DNA from: an uncultured bacterium
Lineage (GTDB): Bacteria > Bacteroidota > Bacteroidia > Bacteroidales > Rikenellaceae
Assembly (NCBI GenBank): GCA_905214725.1
Contig: CAJMNH010000007.1
Coordinates: 52,978-116,977 of the forward strand
Length of the DNA: 64,000 nucleotides
Direction: 5' to 3'
Shown: positions 32,333 through 41,064 of the stretch, one piece after another
How positions within the stretch are numbered: position 1 is the stretch's first letter
How the letters are laid out: the number at the start of each line of letters is the position of its first letter
Program-made: the position numbers and the translations under genes
Notes under the pieces: model-generated
Told to the model about the DNA's origin: nothing
The model's input: the letters and a program-made list of their open reading frames with translations, nothing else
The model's database searches: none

Positions 32333-34375
32333 TTACCAGATGATTACGCGCTCCTCGACGGGCAGGTACATCGCGCCGTCGGTGATGCCGAAGGCGTCGT
32401 AGAAATCCTGCAGGTTGCGCAGCGTGGCGTCGACGCGCCACTTGCCCAGCGAGTGTACGTCGAGCTTCGTGAGACGCGCGATCTCCTCGTCGCGGATGTT
32501 CTGCGCCCAGAGTTGCGCATAGGCCAGATAGAAGCGTTGTTCGGGCGTGAAGCCGTCGATCGGCGCCGGAGCATCCTTGCCTTCGAGCGAGTTGTGGTAA
32601 GCGGTGTAGGCTACGCGCAGACCGCCCTGATCGGCAATGTTCTCGCCCAGCGAGAGGGCGCCGTTAGCGAAGACGGCCGGCTGGTCGTCCTTGGCGGGCA
32701 ACACCTCGATGGCGTCGAACTGCTTGACCAGAATGTCGGTCTTGGCCTTGAATGCGGCGGCGTCCTCTTCGGTCCACCAGTTGTTCATGTTGCCGTCCTT
32801 GTCGAAATTGCGGCCCTGATCGTCGAATCCGTGCGTCATCTCGTGGCCGATCACCACGCCGATGGCGCCGTAGTTGACGGCATCGTCGGCATCGGGGTTG
32901 TAGAACGGCGGCTGGAGAATGGCGGCGGGGAAGCAGATCTCGTTGGTCGTGGGGTTGTAATAGGCGTTGACCGTCTGCGGCGACATGAGCCATTCGTCCT
33001 TGTCCACCGGCTTGCCGAATTTTTGCAGGTTGTCGAGCGTGCCCCACAGACTGGCGGCCTTGATATTCTGCCAGTAGCTTTGTGCGGGATCGATCGCGAG
33101 CGTCGAATAGTCCTTCCATTTGTCGGGATAACCGATTTTGACGTGGAATGCAGCCAGTTTCTCCTGTGCTTTGGCCTTCGTAGCCTCCGACATCCAGTCG
33201 AGCTCGGCGATGTGCTCGCCGAGCGCCGTTTGCAGGTTCTTCACCAGCGTCAGCATGCGCTCCTTATCCTTGGCGGGGAAATACTTGGCGACGTACATCT
33301 CGCCTACGGCCTCGCCCAGCACCGAGTTGGGAATCGACATGGCGCGTTTCCAGCGGGGACGCTGCTCCTCTTTGCCGGCCATCTGCCGGCCGAAGAAGTC
33401 GAACGACGCGGCGTAGAAATCGTCGCTCAGGTAAGAAGCCGCATTGGTGAGGTATTGTGCGGCCAGATAGTAGCGCAGCGTCTCGATCGGAGTTTTCCTG
33501 ACGAGTTTGTTCATCCCCTCGAAGAAGCTCGGCTGGCCTACGATGGCGCGGTCGATTCCTTCGACCTGCACGTTGCCCAGTTCACCGAAGAGAACGTCCC
33601 AGTCGATAACGTCGTATTTTTTCTTGAGATCGGCGACGCTCATCGGGTTGTAGCTGCGGGCGATGTCGCGCAACTCCACGTTCGACCACGAAGCGCGTGC
33701 CAGTTCGGTTTCGAAGGCCACGACGTCCGCAGCGGCCTTCTTCGCTTCGGCCTCCTTCATGCCCGAGAGCGTGAAGAGTTTGCCGAGCAACTCTTCGTAG
33801 CCTTGCTTCAGGGCGGCGTTCGACTCCTCGAGGTAGTAGTCGCGGTTTCCCATGCCCAGACCGCTCTGTTCCAGATAGAACGCATTGGTGTTGCTGTCCA
33901 TCAGATCGGCCATCACGCCGAAGGCGAAGAGCGGATTGCCCACGTCGAGCATCATGCCCGTGAGCGCCTTCGTCAGCGCAGGCCCCTTCTCGACCTGCAT
34001 GATTTCGGCCAGATCGGCCTTGACGGGTTCGGCGCCCTCCTTGTTCAGGCGTACCGAATCGAGCCCCATTTTGTAGAGGTCCGAGATTTTCTGGTCTACC
34101 GAACCGGGTGCGGCCTGAACCTTGGTCATCTCCTGAAAGAGCTCGTTAATGCGCATTTCGTTGTTCTCACGCAGCACGTCGAACGAGCCGTAGCGCGAAA
34201 ATTCGGGTTTCAGCGGATTTTTGGTCTGCCAGCCGCCCGTGGCGTATTGGTAGAAATCTTCGTTCGGAGCGACCGACAGATCGAAATTCGACGGGTCGAT
34301 GGCCGGAACTTTGGCTGTTTTATTGTTGCAACTCATCATACAGGCAAGCGTTGCAAAAAGAATGACTTTTTTCAT
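32333..34375 (-). CDS. M13 family (neprilysin/PepO-like) metallopeptidase lipoprotein
   Basis: A 680-residue zinc endopeptidase. Residues 1-17 (MKKVILFATLACMMSCN) are a lipoprotein signal with Cys about 16, so it is tethered in the periplasm or outer membrane. The zinc site is VVIGHEMTHGFDDQGR (HExxH, about residue 500), with the third ligand Glu in LGENIADQGG. Substrate-binding NAYYNP and a terminal VEERVIIW (family ends near 'C.VW') are also present. The N-terminal half holds the usual M13_N helical domain. Length fits the family. pgk lies 80 bases upstream but a terminator hairpin separates the two. Confidence 0.93.
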   Translation of the reverse strand: MKKVILFATLACMMSCNNKTAKVPAIDPSNFDLSVAPNEDFYQYATGGWQTKNPLKPEFSRYGSFDVLRENNEMRINELFQEMTKVQAAPGSVDQKISDLYKMGLDSVRLNKEGAEPVKADLAEIMQVEKGPALTKALTGMMLDVGNPLFAFGVMADLMDSNTNAFYLEQSGLGMGNRDYYLEESNAALKQGYEELLGKLFTLSGMKEAEAKKAAADVVAFETELARASWSNVELRDIARSYNPMSVADLKKKYDVIDWDVLFGELGNVQVEGIDRAIVGQPSFFEGMNKLVRKTPIETLRYYLAAQYLTNAASYLSDDFYAASFDFFGRQMAGKEEQRPRWKRAMSIPNSVLGEAVGEMYVAKYFPAKDKERMLTLVKNLQTALGEHIAELDWMSEATKAKAQEKLAAFHVKIGYPDKWKDYSTLAIDPAQSYWQNIKAASLWGTLDNLQKFGKPVDKDEWLMSPQTVNAYYNPTTNEICFPAAILQPPFYNPDADDAVNYGAIGVVIGHEMTHGFDDQGRNFDKDGNMNNWWTEEDAAAFKAKTDILVKQFDAIEVLPAKDDQPAVFANGALSLGENIADQGGLRVAYTAYHNSLEGKDAPAPIDGFTPEQRFYLAYAQLWAQNIRDEEIARLTKLDVHSLGKWRVDATLRNLQDFYDAFGITDGAMYLPVEERVIIW

Positions 34376-34397
34376 CTGTTTCTCCTTTATTTAGCAC

Positions 34398-34432
34398 GAA
34401 AGAGCCGCCTCCGGCAGGAGGACAGCTCTTTC
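34398..34432 (-). terminator. Terminator-like hairpin after pgk
   Basis: GAAAGAGC (34398-34405) pairs with GCTCTTTC (34425-34432), with a CCTCC/GGAGG inner stem. It lies just after the pgk stop on the minus strand. The T tract is weak. Confidence 0.6.
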
Positions 34433-34454
34433 GGTCGTCAGCGTTTGAGGCGCA

Positions 34455-35708
34455 TTATTTTTTGCAGATAGCGGCTACGCCGGGAAGTTCCTTGCCCTCG
34501 ATGGCTTCGAGCAGCGCGCCGCCGCCGGTCGAGATGTAGGAGACTTGGTCGGCCATGCCGAACTTGTTGATACAGGCGACCGAATCGCCGCCGCCGATGA
34601 GCGAGAAGGCGCCGGCTGCCGTCGCCTTGGCGATCGCTTCGGCGATGGCGCGCGAACCGTCGGCGAACTTGTCGAACTCGAACACGCCGGCGGGGCCGTT
34701 CCACAGGATGGTCTTGGCGCCCTCGATCACGGCGGCGAAAGCCTTGCGGGATTCGGGGCCGGCATCCATGCCTTCCCAGCCGTCGGGAATGTCGTTAACC
34801 GAGCAGATCTGCGTATGGGCGTCGTTCGAGAAGGCGTCGGCCGCCACGCAGTCGGAACCCAGTACCAGATTCACGCCTTTGGCCTTGGCCTTGGCGATGA
34901 TGCTCAGCGCCAGATCCAACTTGTCGTCCTCGCAGATCGAGTTGCCGATCTTGCCCCCCTGCGCCTTGGCGAAGGTGAAGGTCATGCCGCCGCAGAGAAT
35001 CAGATTATCCACCTTGTCCATCAGGTTTTCGATGATTCCAATTTTGGTCGAAACTTTCGAACCGCCCATGATGGCCGTGAAAGGACGTTTGATGTCGCTC
35101 AGGATGTTGTCGACGGCCTTCACCTCCTTCTCCATCAGGTAACCGAGCATCTTGTGGTCGGCGTCGAAGTAGTCGGCGATCACGGCCGTCGAGGCATGTT
35201 TGCGGTGCGCCGTTCCGAAAGCGTCGTTGATGTAACAGTCGGCATACGACGCCAGCGTCTTGGCGAACTCCTTTTGCGAAGCCTTCATGGCCTTTTTTGC
35301 CTCTTCGTAGGCGGGATCGTCCTTCTCGATGCCGACGGGCTTGCCTTCCTCCTCAGGGTAGAAACGGAGGTTTTCGAGCATCAACACCTCGCCCGGTTTC
35401 AGCGCAGCGGCAGCTTCGGCGGCCTTGGCGCAGTCGGGAGCGAACTTGACGGGAACGCCCAGCTTTTCGCTGACGGCGTCTACGATCTGTTGCAGTGAGA
35501 ATTTAGGGTTGACCTTGCCTTTGGGCTTGCCCATGTGCGACATGATGATGAGGCTTCCGCCGTCGGAAAGCACCTTCTTCAATGTGGGAAGCGCTCCGCG
35601 GATGCGGGTGTCGTCGGTGATTTTTCCGTTTTCATCCAGAGGTACGTTGAAATCCACGCGGACGATTGCGCGTTTGCCTTTGAAATCGTAAGAATCGATT
35701 GTTACCAT
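34455..35708 (-). CDS. pgk: Phosphoglycerate kinase
   Basis: A 417-residue glycolytic enzyme: 1,3-bisphosphoglycerate plus ADP to 3-phosphoglycerate plus ATP. It has the family signature KRAIVRVDFNVPLDENG, MSHMGKPKG, GTAHRKHAST, AIMGGSKVSTKIG, ILWNGPAGVFEF and the final GGGDSVA...STGGGALLEAIEG. Length is typical. A TACATTTG -7 element reads leftward at 35771-35778 and would give a 60-base leader; the -33 is not clear. It is transcribed alone, with a hairpin after it. Confidence 0.97.
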   Translation of the reverse strand: MVTIDSYDFKGKRAIVRVDFNVPLDENGKITDDTRIRGALPTLKKVLSDGGSLIIMSHMGKPKGKVNPKFSLQQIVDAVSEKLGVPVKFAPDCAKAAEAAAALKPGEVLMLENLRFYPEEEGKPVGIEKDDPAYEEAKKAMKASQKEFAKTLASYADCYINDAFGTAHRKHASTAVIADYFDADHKMLGYLMEKEVKAVDNILSDIKRPFTAIMGGSKVSTKIGIIENLMDKVDNLILCGGMTFTFAKAQGGKIGNSICEDDKLDLALSIIAKAKAKGVNLVLGSDCVAADAFSNDAHTQICSVNDIPDGWEGMDAGPESRKAFAAVIEGAKTILWNGPAGVFEFDKFADGSRAIAEAIAKATAAGAFSLIGGGDSVACINKFGMADQVSYISTGGGALLEAIEGKELPGVAAICKK

Positions 35709-35970
35709 AGTGCGTAAAATTTAAAAGTATCTTGTTTTGATTCGTTTCCGGCGATGTCGGTTGTGTCCCGCAAATGTACGCATTTATTTTCAGAAATGCA
35801 CCTACTGCTGTTTGTAAAATAACACTGAGCGGCGAATTTTTCTTGCTGGCGGCAGGCTGTTTCCGGCGAAGGAACAGCGGAAATTTTTTCGGGAGGTTCG
35901 GCGCGTTTCCCTCTGCCGCGCGGACCGGCTTTTGCCGCCGCGTTTATCGCCGGTTCCGATTGAAAAAGCG
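35709..35970. other. pgk upstream region
   Basis: Holds the pgk promoter -7 element (35771-35778, reverse strand). The rest has no recognised gene; a 68-residue ORF on each strand has no family resemblance. Confidence 0.5.
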
Positions 35971-35996
35971 ACGGGTATGACGGCTGTCATACCCGT
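35971..35996 (-). terminator. Terminator of the small membrane protein gene
   Basis: A perfect 11-bp stem (ACGGGTATGAC, loop GGCT, then its complement), followed on the minus strand by CGCTTTTTC. It lies 12 bases past the stop. Confidence 0.9.
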
Positions 35997-36008
35997 TACC
36001 CGATCCAT

Positions 36009-36437
36009 TCAATATTTGTCCTTTCGTACGGCGCGGTTGATCCGCAGCAGCGCGAGCGCGTAGAGCGCGATTACGGTGGAGATCGCCCAGTTCTTCAACT
36101 CGAACCACGGGGTCAGATCGAGCGCTTCGGTGACGACTTCGTGACGGACATGAATGATCGCCAGCGTGATGGCGGCCTGTACGGCGAAGTGAAAGGCGAC
36201 GAAGAACCAGCTGGCTTTGAGCGCCGAGGCGGCTTTGTCGATATGGAATTCGTCGGCCTGTTCGGCGATGAGCGCGCGGCGTTTGAGGTAGAAATAGAGC
36301 GGAAAGCACCAGATGCCGCCGATCAGGGCCGGAATCAGCCACCAAAGGCGGAAATGATACTTGTTGCAACCGTAAAGGATAATCAGAAAGCCTATGATTC
36401 GCAGGCTCATCAGCAGGATTGTGTAGAGCGTGAACAT
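36009..36437 (-). CDS. Small membrane protein of unknown function
   Basis: A 142-residue protein with about four membrane spans (about 5-23, 30-48, 77-97, 110-130) separated by a charged cytoplasmic loop (KRRALIAEQADEFHIDKAASALK). No family recognised. It has its own terminator. Neighbours (pgk upstream in the same direction, a divergent lipoprotein gene) give no hint of function. Confidence 0.65.
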   Translation of the reverse strand: MFTLYTILLMSLRIIGFLIILYGCNKYHFRLWWLIPALIGGIWCFPLYFYLKRRALIAEQADEFHIDKAASALKASWFFVAFHFAVQAAITLAIIHVRHEVVTEALDLTPWFELKNWAISTVIALYALALLRINRAVRKDKY

Positions 36438-36626
36438 AACTCGTGCATCGTTAGAGGTTACACATATTTTCGATTCGGGCGGCAGCGTTACGCTTATAAA
36501 ATCGCAGCTTCTCCGCTTCGAGTCCCTTTAAAGATCGGGATTATTCTTCGCATTTCAAAATTCTTGCAATGTTTTTTCGGGTTCTGTCGCTTTTATGAAA
36601 TTTTAATTTCCCAAAAAGGAGATAGC

Positions 36627-36728
36627 ATGAGATTTAGCTCGGTAACGAGAGGTTGTATTGCCGATAGCGGCGATGCAAGACCCGATCTGGTGTATCCGAC
36701 CGAACTGTCGGTTTGTGTTATTTTATGA
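36627..36728 (+). CDS. Possible 33-residue small ORF
   Basis: An ATG at 36627 follows AAGGAG by five bases, which is a strong ribosome-binding site for this lineage, and runs 33 codons to TGA 36726-36728 (MRFSSVTRGCIADSGDARPD at the start). There is no signal peptide or known motif and no clear promoter before it. It sits in the 430-base gap before the G9-tract promoter. It may be a leader peptide or chance. Confidence 0.2.
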   Translation: MRFSSVTRGCIADSGDARPDLVYPTELSVCVIL

Positions 36729-36797
36729 GTTGCTATATTCCAATTTGAACCAAAATATATTTATAATCAATAAAATATAAAAAATATACCGAAAAAT

Positions 36798-36827
36798 TTT
36801 GTTGGGGGGGGGAATTTATTACATTTG
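36798..36827 (+). promoter_or_regulatory. Promoter with a G9 tract in its spacer
   Basis: TTTG at 36798-36801 and TACATTTG at 36820-36827 are separated by 18 bases that include nine consecutive G (36804-36812). The gene at 36874 begins about 40 bases after the expected start. The spacing is one base below the usual 19-21, so a change in tract length should alter promoter strength. Confidence 0.65.
36804..36812. repeat. G9 homopolymer in a promoter spacer
   Basis: Nine G in a row between the -33 and -7 elements of the promoter of the small lipoprotein pair. Confidence 0.9.
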
Positions 36828-36873
36828 CGCAGAAACCTTAATATCGTATTATTAAATCTAAAAACGATAGTTG

Positions 36874-37257
36874 ATGAAAAGATTCGTTCTCTTATCGAGT
36901 ATTGTCGTTCTATTGTGCAGTTGCGGCGTGACCAAATATTCTCAGACGGTTTATTTGGCAGATTTCCGGCCGTTTACTTCGGATGGTTTTACAGTAAGTC
37001 CGAGTTCTTCGGGTTTTACCTATGAATCTATCGGAGATATCAGTGTGGAATTTATCGCGGGAGTAGATAAAAGTTATACGAATCCCGATCCAAAAATGCG
37101 CTACAACAAGCATTGGTTTACGCCCTCTTACGACTTTATGGTGGCCGAAATCGTTCGAGAAGCTAAAACTCTCGGAGCGAACGCTCTCTTGAATTTCAGA
37201 ATAATCAATATCGAAGGCGGTTATGTCGCCTGCGGTTTTGCTGTTAAATTAAAATAA
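36874..37257 (+). CDS. Small lipoprotein with a YbjQ-like C-terminal pattern
   Basis: A 127-residue lipoprotein: MKRFVLLSSIVVLLCSCG gives a lipobox with Cys about 17. The mature part has FTYESIGDISVEFIAG and ends with MVAEIVREAKTLGANALLNFRIINIEGG. The 'AxxLGANAllnfR' pattern recalls the YbjQ/heavy-metal-binding family, but identity is not proven. Start ATG 36874 was preferred over TTG 36871. The next lipoprotein gene is 8 bases away, so the two are co-transcribed, and the promoter with a G9 tract should drive both. Confidence 0.7.
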   Translation: MKRFVLLSSIVVLLCSCGVTKYSQTVYLADFRPFTSDGFTVSPSSSGFTYESIGDISVEFIAGVDKSYTNPDPKMRYNKHWFTPSYDFMVAEIVREAKTLGANALLNFRIINIEGGYVACGFAVKLK

Positions 37258-37265
37258 TTAAAATC

Positions 37266-37631
37266 ATGAAAAAATTTTTACTTCTGTTTGCAGCTATTGC
37301 TGCGGTTACTTTTGTCGGTTGCTCGGACGACGACGAGAATTCTAACGGCGAACTGGTCGGAACCACGTGGACCTATCAAGAAAAGAGTTCCAGTATTCTT
37401 TGGGTGGAGTTGTTGGAGTTCAGTTCGGATTCCAAGGTCGTTTATGCCTATATGGAGATGACGGGAAGCAAAGTTACCGATCAGGGAGAAGCTGTCGGTA
37501 CCTATGTCTACAATCCTCCGGTCGTGACGGTAACGGTTTCGCAAGATGGACAGACGGAAACTGTGAAATTGACCGTTTCAGGGAAAACAATGACCACTGA
37601 TGACGGTCAGACATTTACTCTCAAGGAGTAA
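37266..37631 (+). CDS. Small lipoprotein of unknown function
   Basis: A 121-residue lipoprotein: MKKFLLLFAAIAAVTFVGCS with Cys 19, then an acidic stretch DDDENSNG that fits the surface-export signal seen in Bacteroidetes lipoproteins. The rest (LVGTTWTYQEKSSSILWVEL ... KLTVSGKTMTTDDGQTFTL) is a short beta-rich domain like the lipocalin-like domains common in this phylum. Function unknown. Co-transcribed with the preceding lipoprotein; a terminator lies at 37650-37679. Confidence 0.75.
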   Translation: MKKFLLLFAAIAAVTFVGCSDDDENSNGELVGTTWTYQEKSSSILWVELLEFSSDSKVVYAYMEMTGSKVTDQGEAVGTYVYNPPVVTVTVSQDGQTETVKLTVSGKTMTTDDGQTFTLKE

Positions 37632-37649
37632 AGACTAATGTTGTTTTTC

Positions 37650-37679
37650 GAGGCTGGGTCGCTCCCGGCCTCTTTTTTG
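37650..37679 (+). terminator. Terminator of the two-lipoprotein unit
   Basis: A GAGGC ... GGG / CCC ... GCCTC hairpin followed by TTTTTTGTT, 18 bases after the stop of the second lipoprotein. Confidence 0.85.
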
Positions 37680-37905
37680 TTCTCTGTGTCTATCGTTCCC
37701 CTCAATATCTTAATTTAAAAAAGTCGTCTTTTAGGCCGTGTCTGTTTCCGAAGTATTGTTGCGATGATTCTGCAAGCAATCCGTATTCGGAGTTTGTCGG
37801 CTCTGCTCTTTTATTGAGAAAACGTCTCTTTTTCTTAGGCTTTTTGATGCGGATTTCGTAATTTTGTCACATATAATCCGAAAAGACGAAGAAATTCAAG
37901 AGAAC

Positions 37906-39948
37906 ATGGCAAAAGAGTTCAAACGCTATCTGGTGACCTCGGCCCTCCCCTATGCCAACGGTCCGGTGCATATCGGCCATTTGGCGGGAGTCTATATTCC
38001 GTCCGATATCTATACGCGCTATCTGCGCCGTCGCGGGCGCGACGTACTCTCGATCTGCGGCAGCGACGAGCACGGCGTGGCGATCACCATCAAGGCGCGC
38101 AAGGAGGGTGTTTCGCCCAAGGAGATCATCGACCGGTATCACAATCTGATCAAGACCTCGTTCGAGCGGCTCGGGATGTCGTTCGACATCTATTCGCGCA
38201 CCTCTTCGCCGGTCCATGCCCAGACGGCGTCGGATTTTTTCCGCAAGCTCTACGCCGAGGGCAAGTTCATCGAAAAGACCTCCGAGCAGTACTACGACGA
38301 GGAGGCGCAGCAGTTTCTGGCCGACCGCTACATCGTGGGCACCTGCCCGCACTGCCAGAACGAGAAGGCTTACGGCGACCAGTGCGAGAAGTGCGGGTCG
38401 ACCCTTTCGCCCGACGAGCTGATCGCGCCGCACAGCGCGCTGTCGGGTTCGCCGCTCGTCAAGCGCGAGACCAAACATTGGTATCTGCCGCTCGACGAGT
38501 ATGAAGAATTCCTGCGCAAGTGGATTCTCGAAGGTCATAAGGAGTGGCGCGCGAACGTTTACGGGCAGTGCAAGAGCTGGCTCGATCTGGGTTTGCAGCC
38601 GCGCGCCGTGAGCCGCGATCTGGACTGGGGCATTCCCGTTCCGGTCGAAGGAGCCGAGGGCAAGGTGCTCTACGTGTGGTTCGACGCTCCGATCGGATAC
38701 ATATCCGCCACGAAGGAACTTACGCCCGACTGGGAACGTTACTGGAAGGACGCTGCGACCAAAATGGTGCATTTCATCGGCAAGGACAATATCGTCTTCC
38801 ACTGCATCGTCTTCCCGTCGATGCTCAAGGCGCACGGCGACTATATCCTGCCTGAGAATGTTCCGGCCAACGAATTTCTGAATCTCGAAGGCGACAAAAT
38901 CTCGACTTCGCGCAACTGGGCCGTCTGGCTTCACGAATACCTCGACGAGTTCCCGGGCAAGGAGGACGTATTGCGTTACGTGCTGTGCGCCAATGCCCCC
39001 GAGTCGAAGGACAACGACTTTACGTGGAAGGATTTTCAGGCCCGCAACAACAACGAGCTGGTGGCCGTGCTGGGCAATTTCGTCAACCGCGCGCTGGTGC
39101 TGACGCAAAAATATTACGACGGTGAGGTGCCCGCGTGCGGCGCGCTGACCGATTACGACCGCGCGACGCTGGCCGAATTGCAGGCGGTGAAGGAGACGCT
39201 CGAACAGAATATCGAACAGTATCGTTTTCGCGAGGCGTTGAAGGATGCGATGAATGTGGCGCGTATCGGCAACAAGTATCTGGCCGACTGCGAGCCGTGG
39301 AAACTCATCAAAACCGATCCCGAACGGGTGAAGACGATTCTCAACATCGCGTTGCAGATCACGGCCAATCTCTCGATCGTCGTCGAACCGTTTATGCCGT
39401 TCACGGCGGCCAAACTGCTGGGTATGCTGCGACTCGATCCGCTGGATTGGGAGCGCATCGGCTCGACCGACCTGATCGGGGCCGGTCACCGGATCGGAAC
39501 GCCCGAGTTGCTCTTCGAGAAGATCGAGGACGACGTCATTCAGGCGCAGCTCGACAAACTGGCTGCGGCCAAACAGGCCAATCAGGCGGCTGAATCCGCT
39601 CAAAACATTGATACACAAAAAGATAGTGTAACATTCGACGACTTTCAGCGCATGGATATTCGCGTCTCGACGGTCTTGGCGGCCGAGAAGGTCGCCAAGA
39701 CGAAGAAACTGCTGAAGCTGACCGTCGACACGGGTATCGACCGGCGCGAGATCGTGTCGGGCATCGCCGAATATTTCTCGCCCGAAGAGCTGATCGGCCA
39801 GCAGGTGCTGGTGCTTGTCAATCTCGAACCTCGTGTGCTCAAAGGAATCGAGTCGCGCGGCATGATCCTCATGGGCGAGGACGCTGCCGGCAGACTCGTC
39901 TTGCTGAAACCCGGGACTCTGGTGAACAACGGTGCGACCGTAGGTTGA
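37906..39948 (+). CDS. metG: Methionyl-tRNA synthetase
   Basis: A 680-residue class I synthetase. Marks are LPYANGPVHIGHLAGVYIPSD (HIGH-type signature), the zinc knuckle CPHCQNEKAYGDQCEKCG (about 140-160), and GDKISTSRNWAVW, where the usual KMSKS reads KISTS. An anticodon-binding helical domain follows, and a C-terminal tRNA-binding domain (about 575-680, FDDFQRMDIRVSTVLAAEKV). Start ATG 37906 was chosen over the upstream in-frame ATG 37864. A TAATTTTG -7 element lies at 37859-37866, so the mRNA would start just after the upstream ATG, ruling that start out. Confidence 0.95.
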   Translation: MAKEFKRYLVTSALPYANGPVHIGHLAGVYIPSDIYTRYLRRRGRDVLSICGSDEHGVAITIKARKEGVSPKEIIDRYHNLIKTSFERLGMSFDIYSRTSSPVHAQTASDFFRKLYAEGKFIEKTSEQYYDEEAQQFLADRYIVGTCPHCQNEKAYGDQCEKCGSTLSPDELIAPHSALSGSPLVKRETKHWYLPLDEYEEFLRKWILEGHKEWRANVYGQCKSWLDLGLQPRAVSRDLDWGIPVPVEGAEGKVLYVWFDAPIGYISATKELTPDWERYWKDAATKMVHFIGKDNIVFHCIVFPSMLKAHGDYILPENVPANEFLNLEGDKISTSRNWAVWLHEYLDEFPGKEDVLRYVLCANAPESKDNDFTWKDFQARNNNELVAVLGNFVNRALVLTQKYYDGEVPACGALTDYDRATLAELQAVKETLEQNIEQYRFREALKDAMNVARIGNKYLADCEPWKLIKTDPERVKTILNIALQITANLSIVVEPFMPFTAAKLLGMLRLDPLDWERIGSTDLIGAGHRIGTPELLFEKIEDDVIQAQLDKLAAAKQANQAAESAQNIDTQKDSVTFDDFQRMDIRVSTVLAAEKVAKTKKLLKLTVDTGIDRREIVSGIAEYFSPEELIGQQVLVLVNLEPRVLKGIESRGMILMGEDAAGRLVLLKPGTLVNNGATVG

Positions 39949-39968
39949 AACTCTTAAACTTTTAAGAT

Positions 39969-40982
39969 ATGGAAAACATGGATTGGGCGGCCTTGCCGTT
40001 TAACTATTACAAAACGGATTACAATATCCGTATTTCCTACAAGGACGGCAAATGGGGTGAGCCGGAGCTGACGCAGGATGAGTATATTTCGGTGCACATG
40101 TCGGCTCCCTGTCTGCATTATGGCGTCGAATCGTTCGAAGGACTGAAAGCCTTTCGCGGCGCCGACGGCAAGATCCGCCTGTTCCGTCCCGACGAAAACG
40201 GCAAACGTTTCGCGGCAACGGCCCGCAAGCTCTGCATGGCCGAACTGCCAGTCGAGACCTTCGTCGAAATGTGCCGCATGGTGGTGAAGGCCAACGAGCG
40301 TTTTGTTCCGCCTTACGGTACGGGGGCAACGCTCTATCTGCGTCCGATGGAGATCGGCATGGGCGCATTCTTGGGCGTGCATCCTGCCAAGGAGTTCATG
40401 GTCTGCATTTTCGTATCGCCTGTCGGAGCCTATTTCAAAGGAGGAATCAAACCGATCCGCGTATTGGTCAACCCCGATTTCGATCGCGCTGCTCCACGTG
40501 GAACAGGCGACGTCAAATGCGGCGGTAATTACGCTGCCAGCCTCGAAGCCGGAGAGGTCGCCAGCGAAGAGGGATATGCCAACTCGATGTTTGTCGATAC
40601 CGTACACCGGAAATATATTGAAGAGTGTGGCGCTGCCAATTTCTTCGGTATTAAAGATAACACATATATTACTCCGAAATCAACGTCGATCCTGCCGTCG
40701 ATTACCAACAAGAGCCTGCGCCAGTTGGCGAAGGATATGGGAATGAAGGTTGAGGAGCGACCCGTTTCGATCGATGAGCTTTCGACTTTCGAAGAGTGTG
40801 CGGCCTGCGGTACGGCGGCGGTGATCTCTCCTATCGGTTATATTTATGATAAGGAGACGGGGCGCGAGTGGAAATTCGGCGACGAGCCGGGCAAGCGTTG
40901 TCTGGAAATGTATAACCGGTTGCAAGATATTCAGTACGGTCGCAGCGACGATCCGTATGGCTGGACGATGATCGTTGAGTAA
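39969..40982 (+). CDS. ilvE: Branched-chain amino acid aminotransferase
   Basis: A 337-residue class IV PLP aminotransferase. The group II BCAT pattern is present: LHYGVESFEGLKAFRG, FVPPYGTGATLYLRP, then RAAPRGTGDVKCGGNYAASL with the PLP-lysine in VKCGGNYA, and the final EECAACGTAAVISPIG. It transfers amino groups between branched-chain amino acids and 2-oxoglutarate. A parS-like 16-mer lies within the gene over APRGT codons (40490-40505). metG ends 20 bases upstream, so they may be co-transcribed. A strong terminator follows. Confidence 0.94.
   Translation: MENMDWAALPFNYYKTDYNIRISYKDGKWGEPELTQDEYISVHMSAPCLHYGVESFEGLKAFRGADGKIRLFRPDENGKRFAATARKLCMAELPVETFVEMCRMVVKANERFVPPYGTGATLYLRPMEIGMGAFLGVHPAKEFMVCIFVSPVGAYFKGGIKPIRVLVNPDFDRAAPRGTGDVKCGGNYAASLEAGEVASEEGYANSMFVDTVHRKYIEECGAANFFGIKDNTYITPKSTSILPSITNKSLRQLAKDMGMKVEERPVSIDELSTFEECAACGTAAVISPIGYIYDKETGREWKFGDEPGKRCLEMYNRLQDIQYGRSDDPYGWTMIVE
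40490..40505. promoter_or_regulatory. parS-like site (ParB binding), copy 1, inside ilvE
   Basis: TGCTCCACGTGGAACA differs by one base (position 3, C for T) from the parS variant TGTTCCACGTGGAACA. It is identical to a second copy at 41049-41064. In ilvE it is read as GCT CCA CGT GGA ACA (Ala-Pro-Arg-Gly-Thr); CCA, GGA and ACA are not this genome's preferred codons, as if the site were under selection beyond the protein. Confidence 0.6.
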
Positions 40983-40999
40983 TCGACGGCTGCCGATTC

Positions 41000-41031
41000 G
41001 AGCGACGACCATTCGGTCGTCGCTCTTTTTT
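41000..41031 (+). terminator. Terminator of ilvE
   Basis: A perfect 11-bp stem (GAGCGACGACC, loop ATTC, then its complement) followed by six T, 18 bases after the ilvE stop. Confidence 0.95.
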
Positions 41032-41048
41032 CCTTATGGGTCTCGTTC

Positions 41049-41064
41049 TGCTCCACGTGGAACA
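41049..41064. promoter_or_regulatory. parS-like site (ParB binding), copy 2, between ilvE and mnmG
   Basis: A second exact TGCTCCACGTGGAACA, 559 bp from the first. It is intergenic, so coding constraint cannot explain it. Its last four bases are part of the mnmG terminator hairpin. Confidence 0.65.
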
